A DNA stretch of 64,000 nt from an uncultured Marvinbryantia sp. (GCA_934394985.1 CAKRRF010000002.1:66576-130575), one strand, 5' to 3'; positions 50,037-59,135 are shown, numbered from the stretch's first letter. A program made the numbers and translations. Notes: a model not told the origin generated them from the letters alone.

Positions 50037-51746
50037 ATGGCATATAAACGTCTTGGTGATCTGCTGGTATCAGCGGGAGCCATTACACCGGAACAGTTGG
50101 AGCAGGGGCTGGAGCGTCAGAAAACAACAAAAGAGCGACTGGGGACGGCCCTGATCTCATCCGGAGTCATTACAGAAGCACAGCTGATCGAAGTGCTGCG
50201 TCTTCAGCTGGGAATTGAATATATTGATCTTTCCAAAACGAATATTCCGATTTCTATGGCGCAGGCAGTGCCGAAAAATATCGCAAAGCAGTTTCAGGTA
50301 GTACCGGTTCATATGACGAAGGATGAACTGTATCTGGCCATGTGTGATCCAATGAACTTTTATGCACTGGAGGAAGTAAAAAAGGCAGTGCGTAAGCGTA
50401 TCATTCCGATGATTGCCACAACAGAGGGTGTGGAACATGCCATTGCGGTGCTGTATGGAAATGAAGGCGCAGCAAAAGCAATCGAAGCTATGAAGCGGGA
50501 AATATCTGCGGCCAGAGAAGAGGAAGAGCCGGATCAGTTTTCCGGAAATATCATCGATGATAATATCAATGATGCACCAACGATCCGTCTGGTGAATTCT
50601 GTTATTGATCGTGCGATACATGAAAATGCCAGTGATATTCATATAGAACCAAAGGAAAAAGAACTTCAGGTCCGCATGCGTATTGACGGTATGCTGCGAA
50701 AGACGCTGACGATACCGAAGAATCTGCAGAATTCCGTAATTTCCCGTATCAAGATCATGAGTGGCATGGATATTGCAGAACGACGGATTCCACAGGATGG
50801 AAGATTTCATGTAAAAAATAATCAGAAAGAATACGATCTGCGAGTTTCTTCCCTGCCGACTGTTTACGGAGAGAAGCTGGTAGCCCGTCTGTTGGATAAG
50901 TCAGCAGGTTATCTGACCCCGGAGTCTGTAGGATTGTCCGGAAAAAATCTGGAAAAATATCATAGAACGATACATTGTCGAAGTGGAGTGATTTTGCTTG
51001 CCGGACCGACCGGAAGTGGTAAGTCATCGACAATGAATACCATGATTACAGAACTGAATACAGAAGAGGTAAACCTGGTTACGCTGGAAGATCCGGTGGA
51101 GTATAATCTTGATGGAGTGAATCAGGTACAGATCAATGAAAAAACAGGTATGACCTTTGCTAATGGTCTGCGTGCCATTCTGCGTCAGGATCCGGATATC
51201 ATTGCGGTAGGTGAAATCCGTGACGGTGAAACCGCACAGATCTGTATGCGATCAGCGATTACCGGACATGTGGTATTATCCACGATTCACACGAATGATG
51301 CGGTGGGAACGATTGAACGTCTGGAAGATATCGGCGTGGAACCGTACCTGATTGCTACAGCGCTTCGTGGGGTGGTGTCCCAGCGGCTGGTGCGCAGAAT
51401 TTGTCCGAAGTGCCGGGAGAGCTATGAAGCGGATGAAGAAGAAATCCGTACATTGGGACTGGATGAGCAGAAGCATTATACCTTTTATCGTGGAAAAGGC
51501 TGTGCAGACTGTTTTCATACAGGATACCGGGGACGAATCGGTGTCTTCGAGATACTGGAGATCGATCATAAGCTTCAGCGTCTGATTGCCGAAAAAGCAG
51601 ACCGTAGTGTCATCGAAGCGGCTTTACATAACGGAAACAGTGAATTCACGACTTTGCGGGAGAATGCACTTGACCTGGTGGAACAGGGAATTACAACGGC
51701 TGAGGAGATACGCAGAGTGATTTATGAAACAGGAGATACGAAATAA
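50037..51746 (+). CDS. pilB: Type IV pilus assembly ATPase PilB
   Basis: Cytoplasmic hexameric motor that drives pilus extension. The 569-residue protein has an N-terminal MshEN-type domain (about 1-140), then the GspE core: Walker A GPTGSGKSS near residue 323, the Asp box, Walker B DPDIIAVGEIRD and the His box. A tetracysteine zinc segment CPKCRES...CADCFHTGYRGR follows, characteristic of extension ATPases and absent from PilT. AAGGAGAT precedes the ATG. Confidence 0.95.
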   Translation: MAYKRLGDLLVSAGAITPEQLEQGLERQKTTKERLGTALISSGVITEAQLIEVLRLQLGIEYIDLSKTNIPISMAQAVPKNIAKQFQVVPVHMTKDELYLAMCDPMNFYALEEVKKAVRKRIIPMIATTEGVEHAIAVLYGNEGAAKAIEAMKREISAAREEEEPDQFSGNIIDDNINDAPTIRLVNSVIDRAIHENASDIHIEPKEKELQVRMRIDGMLRKTLTIPKNLQNSVISRIKIMSGMDIAERRIPQDGRFHVKNNQKEYDLRVSSLPTVYGEKLVARLLDKSAGYLTPESVGLSGKNLEKYHRTIHCRSGVILLAGPTGSGKSSTMNTMITELNTEEVNLVTLEDPVEYNLDGVNQVQINEKTGMTFANGLRAILRQDPDIIAVGEIRDGETAQICMRSAITGHVVLSTIHTNDAVGTIERLEDIGVEPYLIATALRGVVSQRLVRRICPKCRESYEADEEEIRTLGLDEQKHYTFYRGKGCADCFHTGYRGRIGVFEILEIDHKLQRLIAEKADRSVIEAALHNGNSEFTTLRENALDLVEQGITTAEEIRRVIYETGDTK

Positions 51747-51747
51747 T

Positions 51748-52791
51748 ATGTACAATATGGAAGAACTGGTGTTGCAGGCTAAAAATCATCATGCATCGGA
51801 TATTCATCTGGTGTACGGACTGCCGCCAAAGTACCGGGTAGACGGGCAACTGGAGAATATGGCAGAAGTGCCGCTGACAGAGGAAGATTGTACCAGTCTG
51901 GGAAAATGGCTGGCGCAGGAACAGTTCCTTTCTCTGACTCATAGTGGAGAACTGGATTTTTCCAGAGAAATCAGCGGAATCCGCTGCAGATGCCATATTT
52001 TTAAACAACAGGGCAGACTTTCGGCAGCGGTCAGGCTTCTTAGTGAGACGATTCCGGAACTGCACAGTCTGGGGCTTCCTCCGTCTGTACCGGAATTTAC
52101 AAAGCTTCACAAGGGGATCGTGCTGGTAACCGGCGAGACAGGCTCCGGCAAATCGACTACGCTGGCAGCATTATTAAATGAGATAAATCATACCAGAAAA
52201 GATCATATAGTGACACTGGAAGATCCGATTGAATATATCTATACACCGGATCAATGCGTGATCAATCAGAGAGAGATTGGCAGAGATACAGCCAGTTTTT
52301 CAGAAGGTCTGAGGGCCAGCCTCCGGGAAGATCCGGATGTCATTCTTATTGGTGAAATGAGAGACCGTGATACCATTGAGACTGCGATCACAGCAGCAGA
52401 GACAGGACATCTGGTATTTGGAACTTTACATACAGACTGTGCCTCTGATGCTGTTGACCGTATCGTACAGGTATTCCCGGAAGGAATGCAAAACCAGATT
52501 CGACTGCAGCTTTCTATGACATTGGCGGCGGTGATCGCCCAGCAGCTGTTACCGAAAAAGAACGGAGGCCGGGTATTGGCCAGTGAGGTCATGGTAGTGA
52601 CAGATGCGATTCGCAATCTGATTCGCACCGGGAATACACCTCAGATTGCAAATGCTGTTTCCACAAGTGCAGCGATTGGCGGACAGACCATGGATCAGTC
52701 GCTGGCAGCCCTGGTACGTTCCAGACAGATAGACAGAGATCTGGCACTGGAATATGGAAAAGATAAAGATTTCATTAGAAAAAACGGTTGA
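51748..52791 (+). CDS. pilT: Type IV pilus retraction ATPase PilT
   Basis: Powers pilus retraction, twitching and DNA uptake. The 347-residue length, Walker A GETGSGKST near residue 130, LREDPDVILIGEMRD, and the PilT-specific AIRNLIR motif near the end separate it from PilB. The start is placed at ATG 51748, one base after the pilB stop, with AGGAG 12 bases upstream; an ATG at 51724 inside pilB is possible. Its presence says the pilus is dynamic. Confidence 0.94.
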   Translation: MYNMEELVLQAKNHHASDIHLVYGLPPKYRVDGQLENMAEVPLTEEDCTSLGKWLAQEQFLSLTHSGELDFSREISGIRCRCHIFKQQGRLSAAVRLLSETIPELHSLGLPPSVPEFTKLHKGIVLVTGETGSGKSTTLAALLNEINHTRKDHIVTLEDPIEYIYTPDQCVINQREIGRDTASFSEGLRASLREDPDVILIGEMRDRDTIETAITAAETGHLVFGTLHTDCASDAVDRIVQVFPEGMQNQIRLQLSMTLAAVIAQQLLPKKNGGRVLASEVMVVTDAIRNLIRTGNTPQIANAVSTSAAIGGQTMDQSLAALVRSRQIDRDLALEYGKDKDFIRKNG

Positions 52792-52806
52792 GGGAGCAGA
52801 TAAAAG

Positions 52807-54021
52807 ATGGCAAAATATAAATATTCGGCCATATCCAGAAGTGGTGCGAAAGTTTCAGGTATCATGGAAGGCTATGATCAGTTTGATGCGGTAGACAAGA
52901 TCAGGCAGGACTGTGATATCATCCTGAAAATTACAGAGATCGAAGAGAAAAAACCGGGGCTTCTGAACCGGGAGATTGGCGGCAATAAGCTGAATCCAAA
53001 GGCATTTTCTCTGATGTGTGCACAGTTTTCAATTATTTTGAAATCCGGAATTCCAATCGGAAGAGCAGTGCGGCTGATCTCAGATAAAATTACGGATAAA
53101 AAGCTAAAGAATATTCTCAGGCAGGTAGGAGAAGATGTGGAAGCAGGACGAAGCATCTCTGCCAGCTTCAAGGAACGGGGCGGCAGTCTGATGCCTCCGG
53201 TCTTTGTTGAGACGATTCATGCCGGTGAAGAATCCGGCAATCTGGCAAAGGCTTTTGATACCATGTATCAGCATTATGACAAACAGGTAAAGATGCGTGC
53301 CAAAGTGCGGAGCGCTCTGATTTATCCGATTTTTGTACTGACACTGGCAGTAGTGGTAGTCATTGTATTGATGGTAAAGGTAGTTCCGACGTTTATCAGC
53401 ATTTTTGAATCTTATGATGCAGAACTGCCGTTGCTCACCCGGTCACTGATTGTGATATCTAATTTTTTCCGGCATTATATTCTATTGATAATTATGGTGA
53501 TTGCAGTGTTTGTGCTGGTATTTAAGCTTTATGGAAATATGGAAAAGGGCCGGCTGAAGCTTGCGCAGATTTCCCTGAAGCTGCCGGTTCTGGGAAAAGT
53601 GAACGTATTAAGTGCAGCCAGTGAATTTGCAGGCAATATGACGACACTGATCGGCGCAGGACTTCAGCTGACGACAGCAGTCAGCATTTCTGCCAGAGCT
53701 ATCAGCAATTACTATGTCAGTCAGAGTGTGGGAAAAATCACATCCCGTCTGGAAGAGGGACATATGTTAGGTGAATGTATGCGAGAGATCGACTGTCTGC
53801 CGGACATTCTGGTAGATATGACGGCTGTTGGGGAAGAAACCGGTGAACTGGAATCTACTCTGCATACAGTAGCCGGATACTATGAATCAGAGCTGGATAT
53901 GGCTGTGCAGGATGTCCTGAAAAAACTTGAGCCGGCTTTGCTGATTTTTATGGCAGTGGTAGCGGGATATATTGTACTGGCAGTGTATATTGCAATGTTC
54001 CAGATGTACAGTGTGATGTGA
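52807..54021 (+). CDS. pilC: Type IV pilus inner-membrane platform protein PilC
   Basis: A 404-residue polytopic platform protein with two T2SSF domains (about 65-190 and 270-395) and three main hydrophobic segments (about 170-195, 215-240, 375-400). Motifs such as QFSIILKSGIPIG, HAGEESGNL and VGEETGEL are characteristic. It links the motor ATPases to the pilin assembly site. It lies between pilT and pilD in the operon. Confidence 0.95.
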   Translation: MAKYKYSAISRSGAKVSGIMEGYDQFDAVDKIRQDCDIILKITEIEEKKPGLLNREIGGNKLNPKAFSLMCAQFSIILKSGIPIGRAVRLISDKITDKKLKNILRQVGEDVEAGRSISASFKERGGSLMPPVFVETIHAGEESGNLAKAFDTMYQHYDKQVKMRAKVRSALIYPIFVLTLAVVVVIVLMVKVVPTFISIFESYDAELPLLTRSLIVISNFFRHYILLIIMVIAVFVLVFKLYGNMEKGRLKLAQISLKLPVLGKVNVLSAASEFAGNMTTLIGAGLQLTTAVSISARAISNYYVSQSVGKITSRLEEGHMLGECMREIDCLPDILVDMTAVGEETGELESTLHTVAGYYESELDMAVQDVLKKLEPALLIFMAVVAGYIVLAVYIAMFQMYSVM

Positions 54022-54049
54022 CAGAGAAAGCAGGAAATCAGGTGAAAGT

Positions 54050-54844
54050 ATGTTGTTTTCAATTTTTGATAATCTCTATATAGGTCTTTACTTCGGTATA
54101 CTGGCCTTCCTTCTTGGTGCGGTGTTTGGATCTTTTCTGAACTGTGCAGCATGGCGCATTGCTCACGGAGAATCCTTTCTTCACGGGCGTAGTCATTGTA
54201 CTGCCTGCGGACATATTTTGTCGGCGCCTGATCTGGTGCCGATCGTTTCCTGGATATTTCTTGGCGGAAAATGCCGTTACTGCAAGACAAAGATCAGTGC
54301 GAGATATATGTTGACAGAATTGTTTTTTGCAGTTATCAGTGTGCTCAGCTTGCTGAAATGGGATTTGTCAGTGACCTGTCTGAGAAATATGATATTTGCA
54401 GGATGTCTTTTCTGCCTGTCACTGGTGGATCTGGAAAGCTTTGAGATCCCGGACGGATGTCTGATGATTTCAATGGCAGCCTGGCTGGCAGCTTTGCCGT
54501 TTACCGGAATGGAAAAAATGACGATACTGGCACATGTGCTGACCGGAATCGGTTATGGGGCGATCATGCTGGGGATGACGTTATTGTTTGATAAACTATT
54601 GGGAAAAGAAACAATGGGAGGCGGCGACATCAAGCTGTTTGCAGTGACCGGACTTTATCTGGGGGCAGTGTCCTCTCTGTTTGCATTATTCTTTTCCTGT
54701 ATACTTGGGCTGCTTATGGGAGCAGTCAGAAACAGAAATCAAAAAGGAGCACCCATTCCTTTTGGCCCGTCCATTGCGATGGCATCCTATATGATGCTGC
54801 TATATGGAGACCGGCTAGTGAACTGGTATCTGGGCCTGCTTTGA
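54050..54844 (+). CDS. pilD: Prepilin peptidase PilD
   Basis: Membrane aspartic protease (A24) that cuts prepilin leaders before the +1 residue and N-methylates it. The 264-residue protein has the N-terminal GSFLNCAAWR, the two CxxC pairs of the methylase/zinc domain (CTAC, CRYC), and both catalytic Asp motifs (LVDLESFEIPD and GGGDIKLF). It should process the pilins in this operon, including the giant one. Confidence 0.96.
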   Translation: MLFSIFDNLYIGLYFGILAFLLGAVFGSFLNCAAWRIAHGESFLHGRSHCTACGHILSAPDLVPIVSWIFLGGKCRYCKTKISARYMLTELFFAVISVLSLLKWDLSVTCLRNMIFAGCLFCLSLVDLESFEIPDGCLMISMAAWLAALPFTGMEKMTILAHVLTGIGYGAIMLGMTLLFDKLLGKETMGGGDIKLFAVTGLYLGAVSSLFALFFSCILGLLMGAVRNRNQKGAPIPFGPSIAMASYMMLLYGDRLVNWYLGLL

Positions 54845-54874
54845 TGGAAAATAAATGAATGGGAGAACAACAAA

Positions 54875-56467
54875 ATGGCAAAAACATGTCTTGGAATTGA
54901 CATAGGGCGGGAACAGCTGAAGCTGGTTCTTATAAAGGGTGAGAAGATTCAGAAGTGTGCAGTGGTGCAGATGCCGGAAGGGCTGTTCAAAGATGGAAGA
55001 ATCGTTTCGGTCGAAAGTGCCGGAGAACTGATTCGTCAGACGATGAAAGAGCATAAAATGCACTGTAAAGATGCAGCAGTACTGATTCCCCACTCTGCCG
55101 GCTATCTGCGGAATGTTACGATGCCGAAGATGACACCGGAACAGATGAAATATAATCTTCCTTATGAATTCAGAGATTATATCAGTGATGAATTAAAAAA
55201 ATATGCCTTTGATTATGTGCAGTACGCAAAAGCAGAAAAGGAAAATGAAGTATTGGCGCTTGCAGTGCCTCTGGAAGTGATTGAAGATCTGCGGATAGCC
55301 GTGCGAAAGGCCGGACTGAAGCTGGTTCTGGCTGCTCCGGAAGTATCTGCATGTGAAGCACTGCTTTATCGGCATTTGCTGAAGCATCCGGAAGCAGATC
55401 AGGAAAAAGAATACGGAATTCTGGATCTGGGAAGCGATTCCAGTCGTCTGATGATCTTTAAGGGATACCGGCATCAGGTAATCCGTTCGATCGATCAGGG
55501 GATGGATCGAGTAGAAGAATTGCTGGCAGATCATTATCATATGGATGTGCATCTGGCACATACCTGGTTGATGACCAATCATGAAGATTGTGTAAACAGC
55601 GAAGTGTGTCAGGAGGCATTCACTCAGATCAGTGTGGAGATCATGCGGGCGTTGAATTTTTATCAGTTCAGCAATCCGGAAAGCAGTCTGGAGGATATCT
55701 GGATCTGTGGAGGTAATGTGGCTTCTGAGGTCATGAGGGAAAAACTGAGAGAAAATGTAGCGGTCAATATCAGGGATGCATCGGAACTGATGGAAGATAT
55801 ACAGGAAAAATCCAGGCAGAATACAGTGTGCCTCCAGGCAGCGGGAATTGCATTGCAGCAAAATGCAGCGCTCCGGGATAAATGTATCAATCTGGCCAGT
55901 GCCGGAATGGTGAAAAAGCATTATGCACTGGCAGTACCTGCGCTGGCTCTGATTCTGACAGGGGCAGTGGCAATTGCAAAGTTTGGTGTGGCGGATCGTC
56001 TGACAGAAGTCAGCAGACAGCAGAATACCGTATCCACATTGCAGCAGCAGGTGGATGCCGCCAATGCTTATATAGAAAGTCTGGGAGGGCTGCAGGATAC
56101 CTATGCACATTATACATATCAGGGCTTTGGCACAGATGAGATGAGCTATATGAACCGACCGGACGTGCTGAAGCTTTTGCAAGATGTAGTATTTCCAAAG
56201 GTAAAAGTGTCCAGCTGGTCTTTGGAGGGCAGTCAGTTGATACTTCCTGTGACAGGTACTACATTGGCTGACATCAATAAACTGGCTCAGGAACTGAATG
56301 CACAGGATCTGGTAGATTACTGTACGGTTACTACAGCCACCACAGACAACAGTGATGGAGAAAGTGGGTCAGTTACAGGTCAGATTACGATCTTTCTGAA
56401 AACAGTTCTGCCTGATGATCTGCAGCAGATTTTTGGAGGTAGCAGTGATGAAATTAATGAGCCGTGA
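54875..56467 (+). CDS. pilM: PilM-PilN fusion protein of the pilus alignment complex
   Basis: A 530-residue protein. Residues 1 to about 340 are the actin-like PilM ATPase (GIDIGREQLKLV, ILDLGSDSSRLM, ICGG). A single membrane helix at about 350-372 is followed by a coiled-coil (SRQQNTVSTLQQQVDAANAY) and a small ferredoxin-like domain, exactly the build of PilN. In other systems PilM is cytosolic and binds the short N-terminal tail of a separate PilN; here the two are one chain. GGGAGAA precedes the ATG. It overlaps the PilO-like gene by 20 bases. Confidence 0.85.
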   Translation: MAKTCLGIDIGREQLKLVLIKGEKIQKCAVVQMPEGLFKDGRIVSVESAGELIRQTMKEHKMHCKDAAVLIPHSAGYLRNVTMPKMTPEQMKYNLPYEFRDYISDELKKYAFDYVQYAKAEKENEVLALAVPLEVIEDLRIAVRKAGLKLVLAAPEVSACEALLYRHLLKHPEADQEKEYGILDLGSDSSRLMIFKGYRHQVIRSIDQGMDRVEELLADHYHMDVHLAHTWLMTNHEDCVNSEVCQEAFTQISVEIMRALNFYQFSNPESSLEDIWICGGNVASEVMREKLRENVAVNIRDASELMEDIQEKSRQNTVCLQAAGIALQQNAALRDKCINLASAGMVKKHYALAVPALALILTGAVAIAKFGVADRLTEVSRQQNTVSTLQQQVDAANAYIESLGGLQDTYAHYTYQGFGTDEMSYMNRPDVLKLLQDVVFPKVKVSSWSLEGSQLILPVTGTTLADINKLAQELNAQDLVDYCTVTTATTDNSDGESGSVTGQITIFLKTVLPDDLQQIFGGSSDEINEP

Positions 56468-57053
56468 TTTTACAACAAAAGAAAAAATACTTTTGATTCT
56501 GCTGACTGTGATGTTACTTGGAGCAGTTTATTATCTGGCAGTCGATCAGCCTGTCAGAAATGCATTGGCAGAGGCAGCCGATGCACAGGAAAATCTGACT
56601 ACAGAGCTGATGGTACTGCAGCAGAAAACAGCGGTTCTGTCAAAAATGCAGAAGGAACTGAATACCATCCAGAATCATGAAGGCTATGGTGAGATGGGAA
56701 GCTACAATCACTCCAAAGCAGAACTGGATGAGCTGAATCAGCTGCTTCAGGATGCTGACAGTTATGATATCAGTTTTAGTAATGTGACAAGAAACGGGGA
56801 TCTGATTCGGAGAAACTTCAGTCTGACATTTTCGGCATCCGATTATGAAAAAGCGGAAGAACTGATACAGAGACTCTGCAAGGGATCGTGGAGATGTCTG
56901 ATCAGTGGGATCAATATTGTGTCGCAGGAGGACAGTCTGGAACAGGGTGGTGTGAATGTGGGACTTTCCGCTACTTTTTATGAAACGATGACAGGCGGTA
57001 CACCGGACAGTGGACTTCCGGCTGATACATCAGCAGTACAGGGCGCGCAGTAG
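56448..57053 (+). CDS. pilO: PilO-like alignment protein
   Basis: A 201-residue bitopic protein: short cytoplasmic start, one helix (about 14-33, ILLILLTVMLLGAVYYLAV), a coiled-coil (about 40-75, AEAADAQENLTTELMVLQQ) and a compact outer domain with an alternating beta pattern. Shape and place directly after PilM-PilN fit PilO, although similarity is weak. ATG 56448 has GGAGG eight bases upstream; the open frame to 56415 is inside the previous gene. Confidence 0.75.
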   Translation: MKLMSRDFTTKEKILLILLTVMLLGAVYYLAVDQPVRNALAEAADAQENLTTELMVLQQKTAVLSKMQKELNTIQNHEGYGEMGSYNHSKAELDELNQLLQDADSYDISFSNVTRNGDLIRRNFSLTFSASDYEKAEELIQRLCKGSWRCLISGINIVSQEDSLEQGGVNVGLSATFYETMTGGTPDSGLPADTSAVQGAQ

Positions 57054-57123
57054 GGATGGCAGAAAACCGGACGGGACAGGAAAAGATTCTGCAAAGAAAA
57101 AGAAATACTGGGAGGAAGAAGTT

Positions 57124-57837
57124 ATGCTGCGGGCAGCAATTGTGGAAAAATCCAGAGAACACCGGGAGTATATCCGGGCAGGTCTTCAGGGACTGAATAT
57201 GGATATACAGATAAGTGAGTTTGGTAATGAATATGATTATCTGGAAAATGCAGGTGAAGATGCATCGGCGTTTGATCTATTGTTATTGAATACGACAATC
57301 CGGCATGAAGGGGATGGAATTCGCCTGGCAGGAGAGATACGCAGCCGGAATCGGAAGGCTATGATTTGTTTTATTACAGATTCTCAGAGGTATTATGCGG
57401 AAGCATTTTCTGTATTCGCCACCGGTTATCTTCTTTACCCATTTGATATCAGTGAGCTGCACAACTGTATCAGCTTCTTCTATCAGAAGACCAGCAAAGA
57501 GCGCCGTGCATCTGTCATGGTGAAAGAAGCAGGAGGCAGCTATCGGCGCGTATATTGTCGAAATATCTGTTACATCGAAAGCGTCAGTCGTAAAGTGATC
57601 CTTCATCTGGAAAATGGGGATTCCATTGAAAGCTATGCAAAACTGGGAGAATTAGAAGAAATGCTGCCGGACAAGCTGTTTTTTCGATGCCATCAGAGCT
57701 ATCTGATCAATCTGTATTTTGTCGAAAAAATGGAAGCAGGGAAATTTCTTCTGCCAGAAGCAGAGATTCCGATTTCCAGAAAATATCAGAAAGAAGTCAG
57801 AGAACATTATTACGATTATATGTTTGAAAAAATGTAA
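57124..57837 (+). CDS. LytTR transcription regulator with degenerate receiver domain
   Basis: A 237-residue regulator. The C-terminal LytTR DNA-binding domain is intact (CYIESVSRKVILHLENG, RCHQSYLINL, ISRKYQKEV). The N-terminal domain has receiver shape but lacks the phosphorylation residues: the acidic pair is replaced (IVEKS), the acceptor Asp is Asn56 in LLLLNTTI, and the conserved Lys is Tyr105 in GYLLYPFD. It should therefore act without phosphorylation. GGGAGGAAG precedes ATG 57124. It lies between the pilus machine and the pilA unit, so it is likely to control one or both. Confidence 0.85.
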   Translation: MLRAAIVEKSREHREYIRAGLQGLNMDIQISEFGNEYDYLENAGEDASAFDLLLLNTTIRHEGDGIRLAGEIRSRNRKAMICFITDSQRYYAEAFSVFATGYLLYPFDISELHNCISFFYQKTSKERRASVMVKEAGGSYRRVYCRNICYIESVSRKVILHLENGDSIESYAKLGELEEMLPDKLFFRCHQSYLINLYFVEKMEAGKFLLPEAEIPISRKYQKEVREHYYDYMFEKM

Positions 57838-57838
57838 A

Positions 57839-57873
57839 TGTCAAATTTTACAAAAAATAGTTCAGATTTGACA
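57839..57873. promoter_or_regulatory. Inverted repeat before the GHKL-pilA unit
   Basis: TGTCAAAT (57839-57846) and ATTTGACA (57866-57873) are perfect complements 19 bases apart, upstream of the extended -10 at 57899. It may be an operator for the LytTR protein or a weak hairpin. Confidence 0.4.
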
Positions 57874-57898
57874 ACCTGCGTACATATCACAGCTGCCA

Positions 57899-57907
57899 TG
57901 CTATACT
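57899..57907 (+). promoter_or_regulatory. Extended -10 promoter of the GHKL-pilA unit
   Basis: TGC-TATACT, 31 bases before the next start codon. A TTGACA at 57868-57873 is 28 bases away, too far for a normal -35, so activation is likely. The same TGCTATACTT occurs at 19011. Confidence 0.5.
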
Positions 57908-57938
57908 TAATCCAACTTAAGAGAAAGGAGCGAAACGG

Positions 57939-58403
57939 ATGGCGGTGATGCGAAAGCAGGATTCCATTGAGGATGAAGAAACTCAGAAGCCGTACAGAAG
58001 ATTTTACACATCTTATTCAGAGATGAACGAAATACTGAACCGATTTGTAAAAGAGGCAGAAAAATCCGATATCTGGGTATCTGTGGAGACGGCAGATCTG
58101 AAAGAAAATCGAATGGGTCAGGGGCTTTGCGAACTGGTCAGGATGGCGCTTGATACAGCCAGAAAGAATTGTATCGAGACAACACCCCCAAGAGGGCGGT
58201 ACATCAGAATCCGAAGCAGGGAAATGCAGCAGCAGATGCTGATTCGAATAGAATTTGCCTGTGAGGACCGTATGATCCGGGAATTTGACAAGGACATCGT
58301 GAAAATGCGTGAACTGACAGAATCAGCAGGTGGATACCTGAAGATCCGACTGATCGATGACACCGGTAATATCAGGATCGCAATTCCGGATGAGATTACA
58401 TAA
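57939..58403 (+). CDS. Small GHKL-ATPase-like protein, degenerate
   Basis: A 154-residue soluble protein with no clear match. The middle (GLCELVRMALDTARKNC, then GRYIRIRSREMQQQMLIRIEF) resembles the ATPase domain of AgrC/VirS-type kinases, which act with LytTR regulators. The N-box asparagines are missing and no G-boxes are clear. It has no phospho-acceptor His region and no membrane helix. AAAGGAGCG precedes ATG 57939. It is co-transcribed with pilA and follows the LytTR gene. It may be a protein-binding partner of that regulator; the assignment is tentative. Confidence 0.5.
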   Translation: MAVMRKQDSIEDEETQKPYRRFYTSYSEMNEILNRFVKEAEKSDIWVSVETADLKENRMGQGLCELVRMALDTARKNCIETTPPRGRYIRIRSREMQQQMLIRIEFACEDRMIREFDKDIVKMRELTESAGGYLKIRLIDDTGNIRIAIPDEIT

Positions 58404-58445
58404 TACGGATGCTTCAGACTCAGAAAGAAAACAGGAGGAACAGAG

Positions 58446-58871
58446 ATGTTAAACAGAGCTATTAAGAAAGTAAAAGAAAATAAGAAAGGTTTTACACTTG
58501 CTGAATTACTGATTGTAGTGGCAATTATCGCAGTGCTGGTGGCAATTGCGATTCCGATTTTTAACAGCCAGCTGGAGAAATCAAGAGATGCGGTAGATGC
58601 AGCAAATGTCAGATCAGCATATGCGGAAGCAGCAGCAGCTTATTTGACAGAAACCGATGGAACTGCTGCAACATATGCATATAAATTAGAAGGAAAAAGT
58701 ACAGATGCTAAGTGGTCACAGACAGATAAAACTACAATGGAAATTGCAGGTGTAAATGTCACAATGATAAAAGATGCAAAATCTGTTAAGGTGGCATTTG
58801 CTACTGATGGTACTTATACGATTACCATGGATACTACAGCGATTACCAGCGAAGGTAAACAGCAGGCATAG
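58446..58871 (+). CDS. pilA: Major type IV pilin
   Basis: A 141-residue prepilin: basic leader of 15 residues ending KKG, mature start FTLAE (Glu +5), the classic hydrophobic helix LLIVVAIIAVLVAIAIPIF, then a small Ala/Thr-rich head. No disulfide cysteines are present. AGGAGG lies seven bases upstream and a strong terminator follows directly, features of a highly expressed pilin. It is downstream of the GHKL-like gene in a unit with its own promoter. Its N-terminal half closely resembles the start-less gene on the - strand at 61229. Confidence 0.93.
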   Translation: MLNRAIKKVKENKKGFTLAELLIVVAIIAVLVAIAIPIFNSQLEKSRDAVDAANVRSAYAEAAAAYLTETDGTAATYAYKLEGKSTDAKWSQTDKTTMEIAGVNVTMIKDAKSVKVAFATDGTYTITMDTTAITSEGKQQA

Positions 58872-58888
58872 ATGGTAAAGAACAAATC

Positions 58889-58935
58889 GGGGTTGTTGCT
58901 CCATAGAGTAAGCTATGGTGTGACAGCTCCTTTTT
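58889..58935 (+). terminator. pilA terminator
   Basis: A long stem from 58889 to 58930 (CCATAG/CTATGG at the tip, GGGGTTGT paired with GCAGCTCC-like sequence with wobbles below) followed by TTTTT. Confidence 0.82.
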
Positions 58936-59135
58936 GTATTATTAGTCACATTGTTTTCCTTTTTTTTTGAATGTCCCAACTGGTTTTGTCAGTAATATAA
59001 AAAATTTGTCGATCAATTTCATTTGAAAAAGAGATGTATTTGTGGTAAGGTAAAAACACATTTCAGGGATTTCAAGATCTTGCCATTCGGCATTTATTCC
59101 ACAAATGTAAAAAAGTGAAAAAGGAGAGTCTGTTT

